64,000 nt of DNA from Lipingzhangella_A rawalii (GTDB lineage: Bacteria; Actinomycetota; Actinomycetes; Streptosporangiales; Streptosporangiaceae), in NCBI RefSeq assembly GCF_031628175.1, contig NZ_JAVLVT010000005.1, positions 612,034-676,033 on the forward strand, in the 5' to 3' direction. Within the stretch, counting starts at the first letter, position 1. Each line of letters starts with the position of its first letter. The notes below the pieces were generated by a model. That model did not search any database, was not told the origin of the DNA, and worked only from the letters and a program-made list of their open reading frames with translations. This document shows, one piece after another, positions 18,310 through 27,403 of this stretch. A program made the position numbers and the translations under genes.

Positions 18310-19896
18310 TTACTCCTGAGGGCTATCCGGAGTTGGCAGGTACAGCTCCGTGATCTCAACAATCACGGGGGGCTCATCCTCCGCGGAGGGTTCCTCCAGG
18401 GTGATCTCGGCAACCATGGGTGCCCCCCAGCCGAGGTAGTCCACGAAATCTGCCGCCCCGAGTTCGTGCTCCTCGGTTCCGGTGAATGTGCCGCGCCCGT
18501 CCTCGTCGGTGTGCACCTGGCCGGGGGTCAGGCAGTACTGCGCGCAGTTCACGACCACATCGTCGGCGATGTCGGCCGCCGGGAGGTCGTCGGGATCCGA
18601 GACATCCCGCCACTGTTCGTTCCAGGAACGCAGTTCCGCCTCGTTCGCCGCGGGAGTCTCCGGCGCCAGCTCGGGCGCGTCCTCGTCCCGTTCCACCTCG
18701 CTAAACACCCACGGTCCCTCGTCCGGGTTGGGCTGGGGAACACCCCCGAACCGTACCGTGCGTACCTCCGGTTCCGGCTCGTCCGGCTCCTGTTCAGCCG
18801 CTGCGGAGCTCTCCTCGGCCGCGGCGTCGTCCTCGTCGGCGCTGTTCAGCGACAGTGCCCAGGAACCGCCCCCGATCAGGACCACCGCGACCGCGGTGCC
18901 CAGCACCACCATCGGGACCCGAGCCAGACTGCGCTCGGACGCCCGGTCCACCTCAATCATGCGGGGGAGCCAGACCGGGTCGACGATGCCGTTCCATTCA
19001 CGCGTCAGCATCTTGGTGACGGCCGTGCCCGGCTCGGTGGAACGCTCACTCGAACTGGCCTCCCACGCGGCGATCGTCGCCCCGATCAGCTCCCGAACCG
19101 TGGGCCGGTCCGCGGGATCCTTGGCCAGAGCGCGTTCCAGCAGCGGGAAGAGGCGATCCGGGACGCCCTCCAGATCCGGCTCTTCGGACAGAACCCGCTC
19201 CGTGATCTGATGCGGCTCCCCTTCGCCGAACGGCAGGCGTCCCGTCGCGGAGAACGCGAGCACCGCCCCCCAGGCGAACACGTCCGCTGCGGTAGTCGGA
19301 GCCTCCCCCCGGTGCTGTTCGGGGGCCCGCCAGCCCGCGGCCAGGCTCTCGGACTTCGCATCCCCCGGCAGGGCACAGTCGAGGATTCGTGGCCCTTGCT
19401 CACTGAGCAGGATGTTGTTGGGGGTGAGATCACCGTGGGCAACGTTGGCCCGGTGCATCATCGACAGGCCCTCAGCCAGTCCCGCCGCCGCGGCGATCAA
19501 CATCCCCTCCCGTAGGGGGCCACGCTGACGGATGTACTGCCCCAGGGGCGTTCCCGGAACAAACCGTGTAGCCACCCAGGGCTGGTCCGTGTCGACGTCG
19601 AAGGCCACGGGCGGGACATCGCAGCGGGAGTCGATGTCGGAGATCGCTCGTAGTCGCTCGGCCAGCAGGGACCGGCTCTGCGGCGTAGCCACCACCGTCG
19701 TGGACAGCACCCGGATCGCAACGACCGAGTTCTCCCCGGAGCGCGGGTCGACCCCCGCATACACCGGGCCGCGACGGCCCGAACCGGCTCGCCCGATCAG
19801 TAGATAGGGCCCGACGGTGCGCGGATCCCCCTCCTGGAGCGGTGCGAGGTGCGGTGGGACCTGGACGGAGATGCTCCGTTCGGAACGTCGGCTCAT
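18310..19896 (-). CDS. Membrane serine/threonine kinase-like protein, possible pseudokinase
   Basis: This 528-residue protein is built like actinobacterial Pkn receptor kinases: a cytoplasmic kinase fold (about 30-290), one membrane helix (VVLGTAVAVVLIGGGSWAL, about 330-350) and an acidic outside domain of about 170 residues with no recognised family. Kinase landmarks are a glycine-rich loop (GRAGSGRRGPVYAG), the catalytic loop HGDLTPNN with Asp156 and Asn161, APE at 191-193 and DVFAWG. Two key motifs are altered. The VAIK lysine is Arg62 (VVAIRVL), and DFG reads DCA at 173-175. The catalytic-loop lysine is also Thr. It may therefore have weak or no kinase activity and act as a signalling scaffold. 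It starts at an ATG with GGA upstream. Confidence 0.82.
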   Translation of the reverse strand: MSRRSERSISVQVPPHLAPLQEGDPRTVGPYLLIGRAGSGRRGPVYAGVDPRSGENSVVAIRVLSTTVVATPQSRSLLAERLRAISDIDSRCDVPPVAFDVDTDQPWVATRFVPGTPLGQYIRQRGPLREGMLIAAAAGLAEGLSMMHRANVAHGDLTPNNILLSEQGPRILDCALPGDAKSESLAAGWRAPEQHRGEAPTTAADVFAWGAVLAFSATGRLPFGEGEPHQITERVLSEEPDLEGVPDRLFPLLERALAKDPADRPTVRELIGATIAAWEASSSERSTEPGTAVTKMLTREWNGIVDPVWLPRMIEVDRASERSLARVPMVVLGTAVAVVLIGGGSWALSLNSADEDDAAAEESSAAAEQEPDEPEPEVRTVRFGGVPQPNPDEGPWVFSEVERDEDAPELAPETPAANEAELRSWNEQWRDVSDPDDLPAADIADDVVVNCAQYCLTPGQVHTDEDGRGTFTGTEEHELGAADFVDYLGWGAPMVAEITLEEPSAEDEPPVIVEITELYLPTPDSPQE

Positions 19897-20298
19897 GCTG
19901 ATCCTGTCTGCGGGGGTGCCCCGGACGGCAGAATTCCGGGACCGGTCGACGGAAAACGGTACTCAGGGTAACCAATGTTCTGTCTCGTAATTATCGGACG
20001 ATCCGCCACGGACGTCGACCACACCGGGCGTATCGAGACGATCAAGTCGCGGTGACCGTGGGGGAGGCGGGGGAGCAGCAGGGGACGGGCGACCTGCACA
20101 ACGCGCCCGATCCCGCCAGACGCAGGGTCGGCCCACAGGAGACGGTAGGGTCGACACCCCGTGGCGATGACGAAACCGTGACACCGCCCCGTCCGGGGAC
20201 GGGGACACGACCGGTGTCGAACCCTCGCCACGGCCCGCGGACGACGGATCTCCCTCCGCCGGCCGAGTCCCCACCCACCATCCGTTGTGGAGTCGCGC

Positions 20299-20694
20299 AT
20301 GTTGACCGGACTCGAAGTAGCGGCGCTTATCGCCGCGGTCGTATGGTCCGTGCTGGTCACCTTCCTGTGTGTGGCACTGGTCAAGCTGATCCGACTGATC
20401 AACGAAACCACCAAGGTCGTCTCCGAGCTCGGTGACCGTACCGGCCCCCTGCTCGATGACGTGTCGACCACAGTTGAGTCCACCAACGCCCAGCTGACCG
20501 AGACCGCGGAGATCACCGCCAACGCACGCAGCGCCTCCGAGGACGTGGCAAGTATGACCGCACTGACCCGGTCCGTGGTCACGGGGCCACTGGTGCGCAT
20601 CGCTGCGTTCTCCTACGGAGTACGCAAGGTTCTGGGCCAGCGACGGGCCCTGGCCATCCTCCGCAGCCGCCGACGGGAAGGAACACGAGCGTGA
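20299..20694 (+). CDS. DUF948 domain-containing membrane protein
   Basis: This 131-residue protein has one N-terminal membrane helix (VAALIAAVVWSVLVTFLCVALV) followed by a helical region rich in Thr and Glu (LDDVSTTVESTNAQLTETAE). That is the pattern of DUF948 proteins, which have no firmly assigned function. The ATG at 20299 is preceded by GGAG at suitable spacing; an in-frame GTG four codons earlier is less likely. The stop overlaps the start of the next gene by four bases. In many actinobacteria this pair sits just upstream of alaS, as here. Confidence 0.8.
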   Translation: MLTGLEVAALIAAVVWSVLVTFLCVALVKLIRLINETTKVVSELGDRTGPLLDDVSTTVESTNAQLTETAEITANARSASEDVASMTALTRSVVTGPLVRIAAFSYGVRKVLGQRRALAILRSRRREGTRA

Positions 20695-21029
20695 TCCGCC
20701 GACTCTTCTACTTCCTCACCGGACTCGCCGTCGGTGCCTACGCGGTGCACCGGCTCAACCGCACCGCCCGAGCCTGGAGCCCCGAGCAGATCGCTGGGCG
20801 GATTGAACGGCGGATGGCCGGATATCGCAGCGCCGTGCGCGAGCTCGGGGCTGATGTGCACAGTGCGATGGAGCACCGGGAAGCCGAGCTCCAGGAGCAG
20901 CACGGCCTGGCCCCGACCAGCACCCCCGGCGACGTGCCACGCCGTGGATGGGCAGATGGACGGGAGGGTGGTGCCCCCGGAACGCCCGAAGGAACGCAGC
21001 GGCGGCGCCGGCACATCACCGCTGGCTGA
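20691..21029 (+). CDS. DUF6167-like small protein upstream of alaS
   Basis: This 112-residue protein starts at a GTG that overlaps the stop of the DUF948 gene, so the two are probably translationally coupled. The N-terminus (IRRLFYFLTGLAVGAYAVHR) could be a short membrane anchor. Then comes a helical region (LNRTARAWSPEQIAGRIERR) and a charged, Arg-rich tail ending RRRRHITAG. This matches the small uncharacterised protein usually found between DUF948 and alaS in actinobacteria. The role is unknown. Confidence 0.75.
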   Translation: MIRRLFYFLTGLAVGAYAVHRLNRTARAWSPEQIAGRIERRMAGYRSAVRELGADVHSAMEHREAELQEQHGLAPTSTPGDVPRRGWADGREGGAPGTPEGTQRRRRHITAG

Positions 21030-21320
21030 CAACGGCTGACGCCGACACTGACGTGACGCTGGCACTGGGCGGACCCGGCCCGTGTCCCGCCATGCGCCGA
21101 CAGGCAGCCCGAGCCGTGGGCGGTGCGCAGTAGGGTGAGGTTATCGGACTCGCTCCGGCGCGCCAGGCGTTGCCGTGGCGACACCGGCGCCGGTTGGGAA
21201 ACCGCGCACGCCAGGCCGATGATCGCCTCTACGATGGGTCGTCTACGATGTCCCGGGCCCGCATGTCCGTCGATCGTCGTTTGATGGCCCCGCGCACTAC
21301 TGACTACGGGAGTTCAGCAC

Positions 21321-23987
21321 ATGGAGACGGCCGAAATCGCTCGCCGATTCCTCAGGTTCTTCGAGGAGCGGGGACACACCGTGGTGCCCTCGGCAAGCCT
21401 GGTGGCCGAGGATCCTACGCTGCTGCTGGTGAACGCGGGAATGGTCCCGTTCAAACCGTACTTTCTGGGGCAGCGCACTCCGCCCTACCCGCGGGCCGCG
21501 AGTGCACAGAAGTGTGTGCGCACCAACGACATCGACGAGGTCGGGAAGACGGCCCGGCACGCTTCCTTCCTCCAGATGCTGGGGAACTTCTCCTTCGGTG
21601 ACTACTTCAAGGAACGTGCGATCCCGCTGGCCTGGGAGCTATTGACCACATCCCAGGACGATGGGGGATTCGGTATTCCCGCCGACCGGCTGTGGGCCAC
21701 CGTCTATCTCGACGATGACGAGGCCGCCGACATTTGGCGTAACGAGGTGGGGCTTCCCCCGGACCGGATCCAGCGCATGGGCGTTGAGGAGAACTACTGG
21801 TCCATGGGCGTTCCGGGGCCGTGCGGCCCCTGTTCCGAGCTGTACTACGACCGGGGGCCCGCCTACGGAGCCGACGGTGGTCCGATGGCCGACGAGAACC
21901 GCTACATCGAACTGTGGAACCTCGTGTTCATGCAGTACGAGCGGGGGGCCGGTGGCACCAAGAAGGACTATCCCATCCTCGGTGAGCTCCCCGAGAAGAA
22001 CATTGACACTGGCATGGGGTTGGAGCGCCTCGCCTCGGTTCTCCAAGGCGTCGACAACATCTACGAAACCGACGTCATGGACCAGATTCTCACGCGGGCG
22101 GCGCGGCTGACCGGAGTGTCCTACGGAGCGGCGGAGAGTTCCGACGTCGCCCTGCGCGTGGTCGCCGACCACATGCGGTCGGCGACGATGCTCGTCGCCG
22201 ACGGTGTGCGCCCCGGAAACGAGAAACGTGGATACGTGCTGCGGCGTATCCTTCGCCGGGTGGTGCGGAACCTTCGCCTGCTCTCCGGGGATGACGCGCT
22301 GTACCTGCACGAACTCACCGACACCACGATCTCGGCCATGAGTCCGATGTACCCGGAGCTGTCGAGCGGCGCCGACGCCATCCACGGGGTCATCGACGTC
22401 GAGGAGAAGAACTTCGCCGAGACCCTGCGCTCGGGAACCACCCTCTTCAACCGCGCTGCCGAACGCACCCGGGAGTCCGGTGGCACGCAGCTTTCGGGTA
22501 GTGACGCCTTCCAGCTCCACGACACCTACGGCTTCCCCATCGACCTCACCCTGGAGATGGCAGCCGAGCAGGGATTGAGTGTCGACGAGGACACCTTCGC
22601 CGATCTGATGTCCCGTCAGCGCGAAGCCGCCAAGGCCGACGCCAAGGCCAAGAAGCTCGGCAACGCCGACCTGAGCACCTACACGCAGTTCGTCGACACC
22701 TCGGGAGCCACCGAGTTTCTCGGCTACACCGAGCAGGAGGTGGAGTCCCGGGTTCTGGGCATCCTCGTGGACGGCGCCTCGGTCACCACCGCGCAGGCCG
22801 GCCAGCAGGTCGAACTCATCCTGGACCGTACCCCCTTCTACGCGGAGAGCGGCGGACAGCTCGCCGACCATGGAACCATCGAGGCTGCTGGGCGCGGGGT
22901 CGTCGACATCGCCGACGTCCAGCAGCCGGTACCCGGCCTGTCGGCACACCGGGGTACGGTCCGGACCGGCGAGATCGTGGTTGATGACCGGGTGCGGTCC
23001 GCGATCGATACGCAACGGCGGGCCTCGGTGTCCCGCTCCCACTCCGCCACCCACCTGCTGCACTCCGCACTGCGGAACGCACTGGGGCCGGATACGGGCC
23101 AGGCGGGCTCGGAGAACCAGCCCGGCCGGCTCCGATTCGACTTCACGGCGCCGCGCTCCCTGGACACTGCGGCGCTGGCCGAGGTCGAGGAGGAGGTCAA
23201 CTCCACGCTGGCCTCCGACATCGAGGTACGTGACTACCAGACCTCTCTCGACGAGGCGCTGGCCATGGGGGCGCTGGCCATGTTCGGCGAGAAGTACGGT
23301 GACCGGGTTCGGGTCGTGGAGATGAGCGACTATTCCCGGGAGCTGTGCGGGGGCACCCACGTCGCCGCGACCGGGCAGCTCGGCCTGGTCAAGGTACTGG
23401 GGGAGTCCTCCATTGGCTCCGGGGTACGACGCATCGAAGCTGCCGTCGGGGTGGATGCGCTGCGTCGCGTCTCCGCCGAGTCGATGCTGGTCAGTCAGCT
23501 TTCGGAACAGCTGAAAGCCCCACGTGCGGAGCTTCCGGAGCGCATCGAGTCCATGGTGACCCGGCTACGGTCCGCAGAGAAGGAAATTCAGCGCCTGCGT
23601 GCCCAGCAGGTCCTCAGCGTCGCAGGCGACCTGGTGGCCGGGGCCAGGGACCGGGGGGGCACACTCGTCGTGACGCACCAGGCACCCGAGGGTGCCACCG
23701 CCGACGACGTGCGGAAGCTCGTTCTGGACGTGCGGGGACGGTTGCCCAGTGACCGTCCCGCCGTCGTCGCGGTGGCCACGGTTCCCGAGCAGCGGCCGAC
23801 CATCGTTGTTGCCGTCAACGAGGCCGGGCGTAGTGCGGGGCTCAAGGCCGGAGATCTGGTCGCCGCCGCGGCCCGTGCCCTCGGCGGTGGGGGCGGCGGC
23901 AAACCCGACATTGCGCAGGGTGGGGGCACCGATCCGGAGGCGATTCCCGCGGCGCTGCGTGCCGTGGAGGACGGTGTGGTGCAGTGA
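21321..23987 (+). CDS. alaS: Alanine-tRNA ligase
   Basis: AlaRS charges tRNA-Ala with alanine and edits mischarged Ser or Gly. The 888-residue length is normal. The class II catalytic core is at the N-terminus (EIARRFLRFFEERGHTVVPS, GNFSFGDYFKERAIPLAWEL, DTGMGLERLASVLQGV). The editing domain has the zinc-binding HSATHLLH and the downstream CGGTHV. The C-terminal DHHA1 domain ends in GGGGGGKPDIAQGG. The ATG follows a GGGAG site. Two copies of TCTACGATG, at 21228-21236 and 21242-21250, lie about 80 bases upstream and may be promoter elements. It heads the alaS-ruvX-mltG-aroE block. Confidence 0.97.
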   Translation: METAEIARRFLRFFEERGHTVVPSASLVAEDPTLLLVNAGMVPFKPYFLGQRTPPYPRAASAQKCVRTNDIDEVGKTARHASFLQMLGNFSFGDYFKERAIPLAWELLTTSQDDGGFGIPADRLWATVYLDDDEAADIWRNEVGLPPDRIQRMGVEENYWSMGVPGPCGPCSELYYDRGPAYGADGGPMADENRYIELWNLVFMQYERGAGGTKKDYPILGELPEKNIDTGMGLERLASVLQGVDNIYETDVMDQILTRAARLTGVSYGAAESSDVALRVVADHMRSATMLVADGVRPGNEKRGYVLRRILRRVVRNLRLLSGDDALYLHELTDTTISAMSPMYPELSSGADAIHGVIDVEEKNFAETLRSGTTLFNRAAERTRESGGTQLSGSDAFQLHDTYGFPIDLTLEMAAEQGLSVDEDTFADLMSRQREAAKADAKAKKLGNADLSTYTQFVDTSGATEFLGYTEQEVESRVLGILVDGASVTTAQAGQQVELILDRTPFYAESGGQLADHGTIEAAGRGVVDIADVQQPVPGLSAHRGTVRTGEIVVDDRVRSAIDTQRRASVSRSHSATHLLHSALRNALGPDTGQAGSENQPGRLRFDFTAPRSLDTAALAEVEEEVNSTLASDIEVRDYQTSLDEALAMGALAMFGEKYGDRVRVVEMSDYSRELCGGTHVAATGQLGLVKVLGESSIGSGVRRIEAAVGVDALRRVSAESMLVSQLSEQLKAPRAELPERIESMVTRLRSAEKEIQRLRAQQVLSVAGDLVAGARDRGGTLVVTHQAPEGATADDVRKLVLDVRGRLPSDRPAVVAVATVPEQRPTIVVAVNEAGRSAGLKAGDLVAAAARALGGGGGGKPDIAQGGGTDPEAIPAALRAVEDGVVQ

Positions 23988-24066
23988 GCCTCGGTCCGCG
24001 ACCCGTCCGACGGACCGCCGCGCGCGGGGATACGCATACCCGATCCGCAAGTTGGGTAGTCGTTTC

Positions 24067-24549
24067 GTGACACGGAGTGGCGTTCGGTTGGCCGTGGATC
24101 CAGGGTCCGTACGGATCGGTGTTGCCCGGAGTGATCCTGCGGCCACATTGGCCGTTCCGGTCACGACGGTGCGTCGCGGGGCGGGGGACCTGACCCGGAT
24201 CGCGGAGCTGATTGTGGAGCACGAGGCGCGGGAGGTGGTTGTGGGATTTCCGGCGTCGTTGCACGGCGGCGAGGGCCCCGCGGCCCGCCGGACCCGCCGC
24301 TTCGCCCGCGAGCTCGCCGGGGTGGTCTCTCCGATCCCGGTCCGGCTGGTCGACGAACGCCTGACCACAGTCACCGCAGAGGCACAATTGCGGGCGGGTG
24401 CCAGCACTGGCAAGATTGGTGCGCGCGGAGGTCGAGCTCGCCGTGCCGTCGTTGACCAGGCTGCTGCTGTGGTTCTGCTCCAGGGTGCCCTGGATACTGA
24501 GAAGACGACGGGATCCCCCCCCGGAGAGGTTGTTGCGCCAGCGTCATGA
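24067..24549 (+). CDS. ruvX: Holliday junction resolvase RuvX (YqgF family)
   Basis: This is a small RNase H-fold nuclease implicated in Holliday junction resolution and 16S rRNA 5' processing. The 160-residue length fits. The N-terminal active-site strand is VRLAVDPGSVRIGVARSD, the central VVVGFPASLHGGEGPAARRT is a YqgF signature, and VRLVDERLTTVTAEAQL carries the conserved acidic Glu. DQAAAVVLLQGAL near the end holds the final catalytic Asp. The GTG at 24067 is the closest start to the conserved strand, but its ribosome binding site is weak. The stop overlaps the ATG of mltG by three bases. Its place between alaS and mltG is typical for actinobacteria. Confidence 0.9.
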   Translation: MTRSGVRLAVDPGSVRIGVARSDPAATLAVPVTTVRRGAGDLTRIAELIVEHEAREVVVGFPASLHGGEGPAARRTRRFARELAGVVSPIPVRLVDERLTTVTAEAQLRAGASTGKIGARGGRARRAVVDQAAAVVLLQGALDTEKTTGSPPGEVVAPAS

Positions 24550-26162
24550 GTGATGTGGACTTCAGTCAGTTCGTCCGGGAGAACCGGGACTGGGGTGCGG
24601 GGACAACCTCGGAAGCGGCACGCGGGGGTACGGACCGGTTCGGCGCGGTGGATCCCAGTACTGCTGAGGGCTGGTCCGGTTCCGCTCCGGACCCCTCGGC
24701 CGAGCCGTCCCCCCGACCACGAGGACGACGGCGTAAGCCTGAGCCACGTGGGGACGAGGAGTTCCAGGCAGACTCCACGGAGCTGCCCCGCCCTCGAGGT
24801 CGCCGACATCGTCCGGACAGCAGTCGGCCGGAACAACCCGCGGAGCCCGCCAATGCGGGGGAACCTCCCCGCGGCCGTCGACATCGCCGTGGAGCAGACG
24901 AGGAGCCGCCGGATCCGGGATCCCGCGAGTTCACCAGCCCTGGAGCGGGGGAGCCGGATACCGGATCCCTGGAGGAGCTGGGGCTTGCCGGTACGGACGA
25001 CGAGGAGGACGAGGAGGCCGCCCCCGCACGCCCCGGCCGCCGGTCCGGGCGCTCCGCCCCCTCCGGACGTCGCGCGCGGCGGGGAAGCGGAACCAAACGT
25101 GCACGTAAGCGACGTGGCAGGCGATTTGCGCCGGTCGCAGCCCTGCTGGCGCTGCTTCTCTTCGTCGGGGCCGCTGGCGGTGGCGCCTACTGGTGGCTGC
25201 GCACCTATGTCGTTCCTCCCGACTACGAGGGGCGGGGAACGGGTCAGGTCGAAATCGTGGTCGAGGACGGGCACACGGGTGCCGATGTTGCCGACACGCT
25301 GGTCGATGCCGGGGTCGTGGCCAGCGCCCGTGCTTTCACCAACGCCTTGCGTGGACTGGACAGCAGTGACATTCGTCCAGGAACGTACGAACTGCGTTCC
25401 CAGATGAGCGGGGAGGCGGCGGCAGAGCGCCTGTTCGATCCCGACGCGTTGATCGCAACGCAGGTCACCCTGCCGGAGGGGCTGCGCGCCAGCCAAATCT
25501 ATGAGCGCGTCGCCGAACAGACCGACCTGACCGTCGCGGAGTTGGAGGACGCTGCGCAGGAGCCCGAGGAACTTGGACTCCCGGACTACGCGGACGGCGA
25601 GATCGAGGGTTATCTGTTCCCCGACACCTACACTGTGGATCCCGACGTGTCCGCCGACGTTCTCCTGGGCCGGATGATCGACCGGTTCGACGACACGGCC
25701 GAGGACATCGGACTCGAGGAGCGGGCCACCGAACGGGACCTGGACCCCCAGGAGGTTATGGCGATCGCCGCGATTGTGCAGGCGGAATCGGGCAGTGCCG
25801 AGGATATGCGCAAGGTGGCGCGTGTGGTGTACAACCGTCTGGACATCGGAATGGAGCTGGGCATGGACAGCACCTGTTTCTATGTCATTGACGACTACGG
25901 CATCGCGCTGACCGCGGAGCAGCTGCGCGAGTGCGACGAGGCGGACAGCGAGTACGCCACCTACGGGCGTGAGGGAATCCCAGCCGGCCCGATTGTCAGT
26001 CCGGGGCAGGTCGCGATGGAGGCGGCCCTCGACCCCGCGGACGGGGAGTGGTTGTTCTTCGTGACGACCGACCCGGAGGAGGGCTACACTCAATTCGCCG
26101 AAACCGAAGAGGAGTTCCTTGAGCTCAAGGAGGAGTTCAATCAGAACCGGGGAGCGCAGTAG
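24546..26162 (+). CDS. mltG: Endolytic murein transglycosylase MltG
   Basis: MltG is a membrane-anchored lytic transglycosylase that cleaves nascent peptidoglycan strands and helps set glycan length. The 538 residues begin with a long disordered cytoplasmic region (about 1-190) containing three copies of an RGRR motif (PRPRGRRRKP, PRPRGRRHRP, PPRGRRHRRG) and a basic stretch. One membrane helix follows (FAPVAALLALLLFVGAAGGG), then the extracellular YceG fold. The catalytic glutamate is Glu414 in AAIVQAESGSAEDM, and the domain end is visible in LDPADGEWLFFVTTDPEEGY. The ATG overlaps the ruvX stop, and aroE begins directly after its stop codon. Confidence 0.94.
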   Translation: MSDVDFSQFVRENRDWGAGTTSEAARGGTDRFGAVDPSTAEGWSGSAPDPSAEPSPRPRGRRRKPEPRGDEEFQADSTELPRPRGRRHRPDSSRPEQPAEPANAGEPPRGRRHRRGADEEPPDPGSREFTSPGAGEPDTGSLEELGLAGTDDEEDEEAAPARPGRRSGRSAPSGRRARRGSGTKRARKRRGRRFAPVAALLALLLFVGAAGGGAYWWLRTYVVPPDYEGRGTGQVEIVVEDGHTGADVADTLVDAGVVASARAFTNALRGLDSSDIRPGTYELRSQMSGEAAAERLFDPDALIATQVTLPEGLRASQIYERVAEQTDLTVAELEDAAQEPEELGLPDYADGEIEGYLFPDTYTVDPDVSADVLLGRMIDRFDDTAEDIGLEERATERDLDPQEVMAIAAIVQAESGSAEDMRKVARVVYNRLDIGMELGMDSTCFYVIDDYGIALTAEQLRECDEADSEYATYGREGIPAGPIVSPGQVAMEAALDPADGEWLFFVTTDPEEGYTQFAETEEEFLELKEEFNQNRGAQ

Positions 26163-27032
26163 GTGACGGCGTCGGTGCATGCAGCGGTTGTAGGCTCGCC
26201 CATCGCTCACTCGTTGTCCCCGGTGTTGCACACCGCGGCCTACCAGGAGCTGGGGCTTGCCGACACATGGACCTACCGGGCCGTCGAGTGCTCGGTTACT
26301 GAGCTTCCCGCCTTCCTGTCGGCGTGTGCAGCCTCCCCGGAGCCCTGGGCCGGCCTGTCGGTGACCATGCCACTCAAGCGGGTGGCCCTGGACCAGGCCG
26401 AGCGGGCCAGTGAACTGTCTCGGCAGGTCGGTGGCGCCAACACCCTGGTATATCGACAGGGGAACTGGCATGCCGACAACACCGACGTTGGCGGCATCGT
26501 GTCCGCGTTGGGAGAGATCGGAGTCCGAAGTGTTCGGTCTGCCGTGATCGTCGGGGCGGGCGCGACGGGCGCCGCTGCGCTGGCGGCCCTCCGCGCTCTC
26601 GGGGCAACCGGAGATCATGCGGTACGGGTCGTGGTCCGGGACCCTGGGCGTGCCCAGGAACTGGAGCGGGCGGCGGCGCGGATGGGGGCCACGATCGATG
26701 TTCGGCCCATGGCTGACCTGGCCGCGTGCCTGGACCGTGACGGCGCCGGTGTGGACGTCGTGGTCTCCACGGTTCCGGCCGGCGCCGCCGATACCCTGGC
26801 TTCCACCATCGCTGCGGCCAACGCTGCGGTCCTGGATGTGGTGTACGCACCCCGACCGAGTGTGCTGGCCGCAGCGGTCACCACGGCGGGGGGACGCGTG
26901 GTCGACGGGTTTCCGATGCTGCTGCACCAGGCGGCACTTCAGGTGGAACAGATGACCGGGTGCGAGCAGGCCCCGGTGGAGGCCATGCGTGCTGCGGGGC
27001 ATGCCGAGCTACGGCGGCGCGCCGCCGCCTGA
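26163..27032 (+). CDS. aroE: Shikimate dehydrogenase
   Basis: AroE reduces 3-dehydroshikimate to shikimate with NADPH in aromatic amino acid synthesis. The 289-residue length is normal. The substrate-binding motif SLSPVLH is near the N-terminus, with the catalytic lysine in MPLKRVAL and the conserved Asp in NTDVGG. The NADP-binding fold starts at VIVGAGATGAAALAALRALG. The C-terminal GGRVVDGFPMLLHQAALQ is also conserved. It starts at a GTG immediately after the mltG stop, with the ribosome binding site inside mltG (GGGGAG). This is the last gene of the alaS block. Confidence 0.95.
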   Translation: MTASVHAAVVGSPIAHSLSPVLHTAAYQELGLADTWTYRAVECSVTELPAFLSACAASPEPWAGLSVTMPLKRVALDQAERASELSRQVGGANTLVYRQGNWHADNTDVGGIVSALGEIGVRSVRSAVIVGAGATGAAALAALRALGATGDHAVRVVVRDPGRAQELERAAARMGATIDVRPMADLAACLDRDGAGVDVVVSTVPAGAADTLASTIAAANAAVLDVVYAPRPSVLAAAVTTAGGRVVDGFPMLLHQAALQVEQMTGCEQAPVEAMRAAGHAELRRRAAA

Positions 27033-27403
27033 GCCACATAGCCTCCGATCCGGGATCAGCTCCAGGGGGTGGGACCGAGCCGTGGCGTTGTGGCAGGGTC
27101 GCGGCCGACTGGTGATACCATGTGCCCAGAACTGATTCGGTTCCGCTGGACGGCAGTGGAACCGATACCGCAAGCGGAGGATGACCCTCCCACCTACTGG
27201 GGCTGCGCCCACGTAGGTTAGCGGCGCGTCAACGCGCTGGCCACGGGGCTGTCCACACGCCCCCGGGTGCAGGTGCGGCGACAGACGTGGCTGGTGGGTC
27301 ACCCCTGCATGCGATCAGGCAGAGGCGGGGTTTTGGCCACGGCCCACCGGGTAGGCTGATCCCTCGCTAGGCAGAGCAACACGACAAGCTAGGGAGGGGT
27401 CCC
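27033..27403 (+). other. Long structured leader region upstream of infC
   Basis: About 370 bases have no credible gene. One hairpin pairs ACCTAC (27192-27197) with GTAGGT (27213-27218), extended by TGGG with CCCA inside. Another pairs GCGCGT (27224-27229) with ACGCGC (27232-27237). infC operons are often controlled through long leaders, so a regulatory RNA is plausible here; no specific family was identified. Confidence 0.4.

Noticed and set aside
23565..27002. Very long minus-strand open frame (1145 codons) across alaS, ruvX, mltG and aroE
   Set aside because: It is antisense to four well-recognised genes, has no family character and is an expected by-product of high-GC codon bias.
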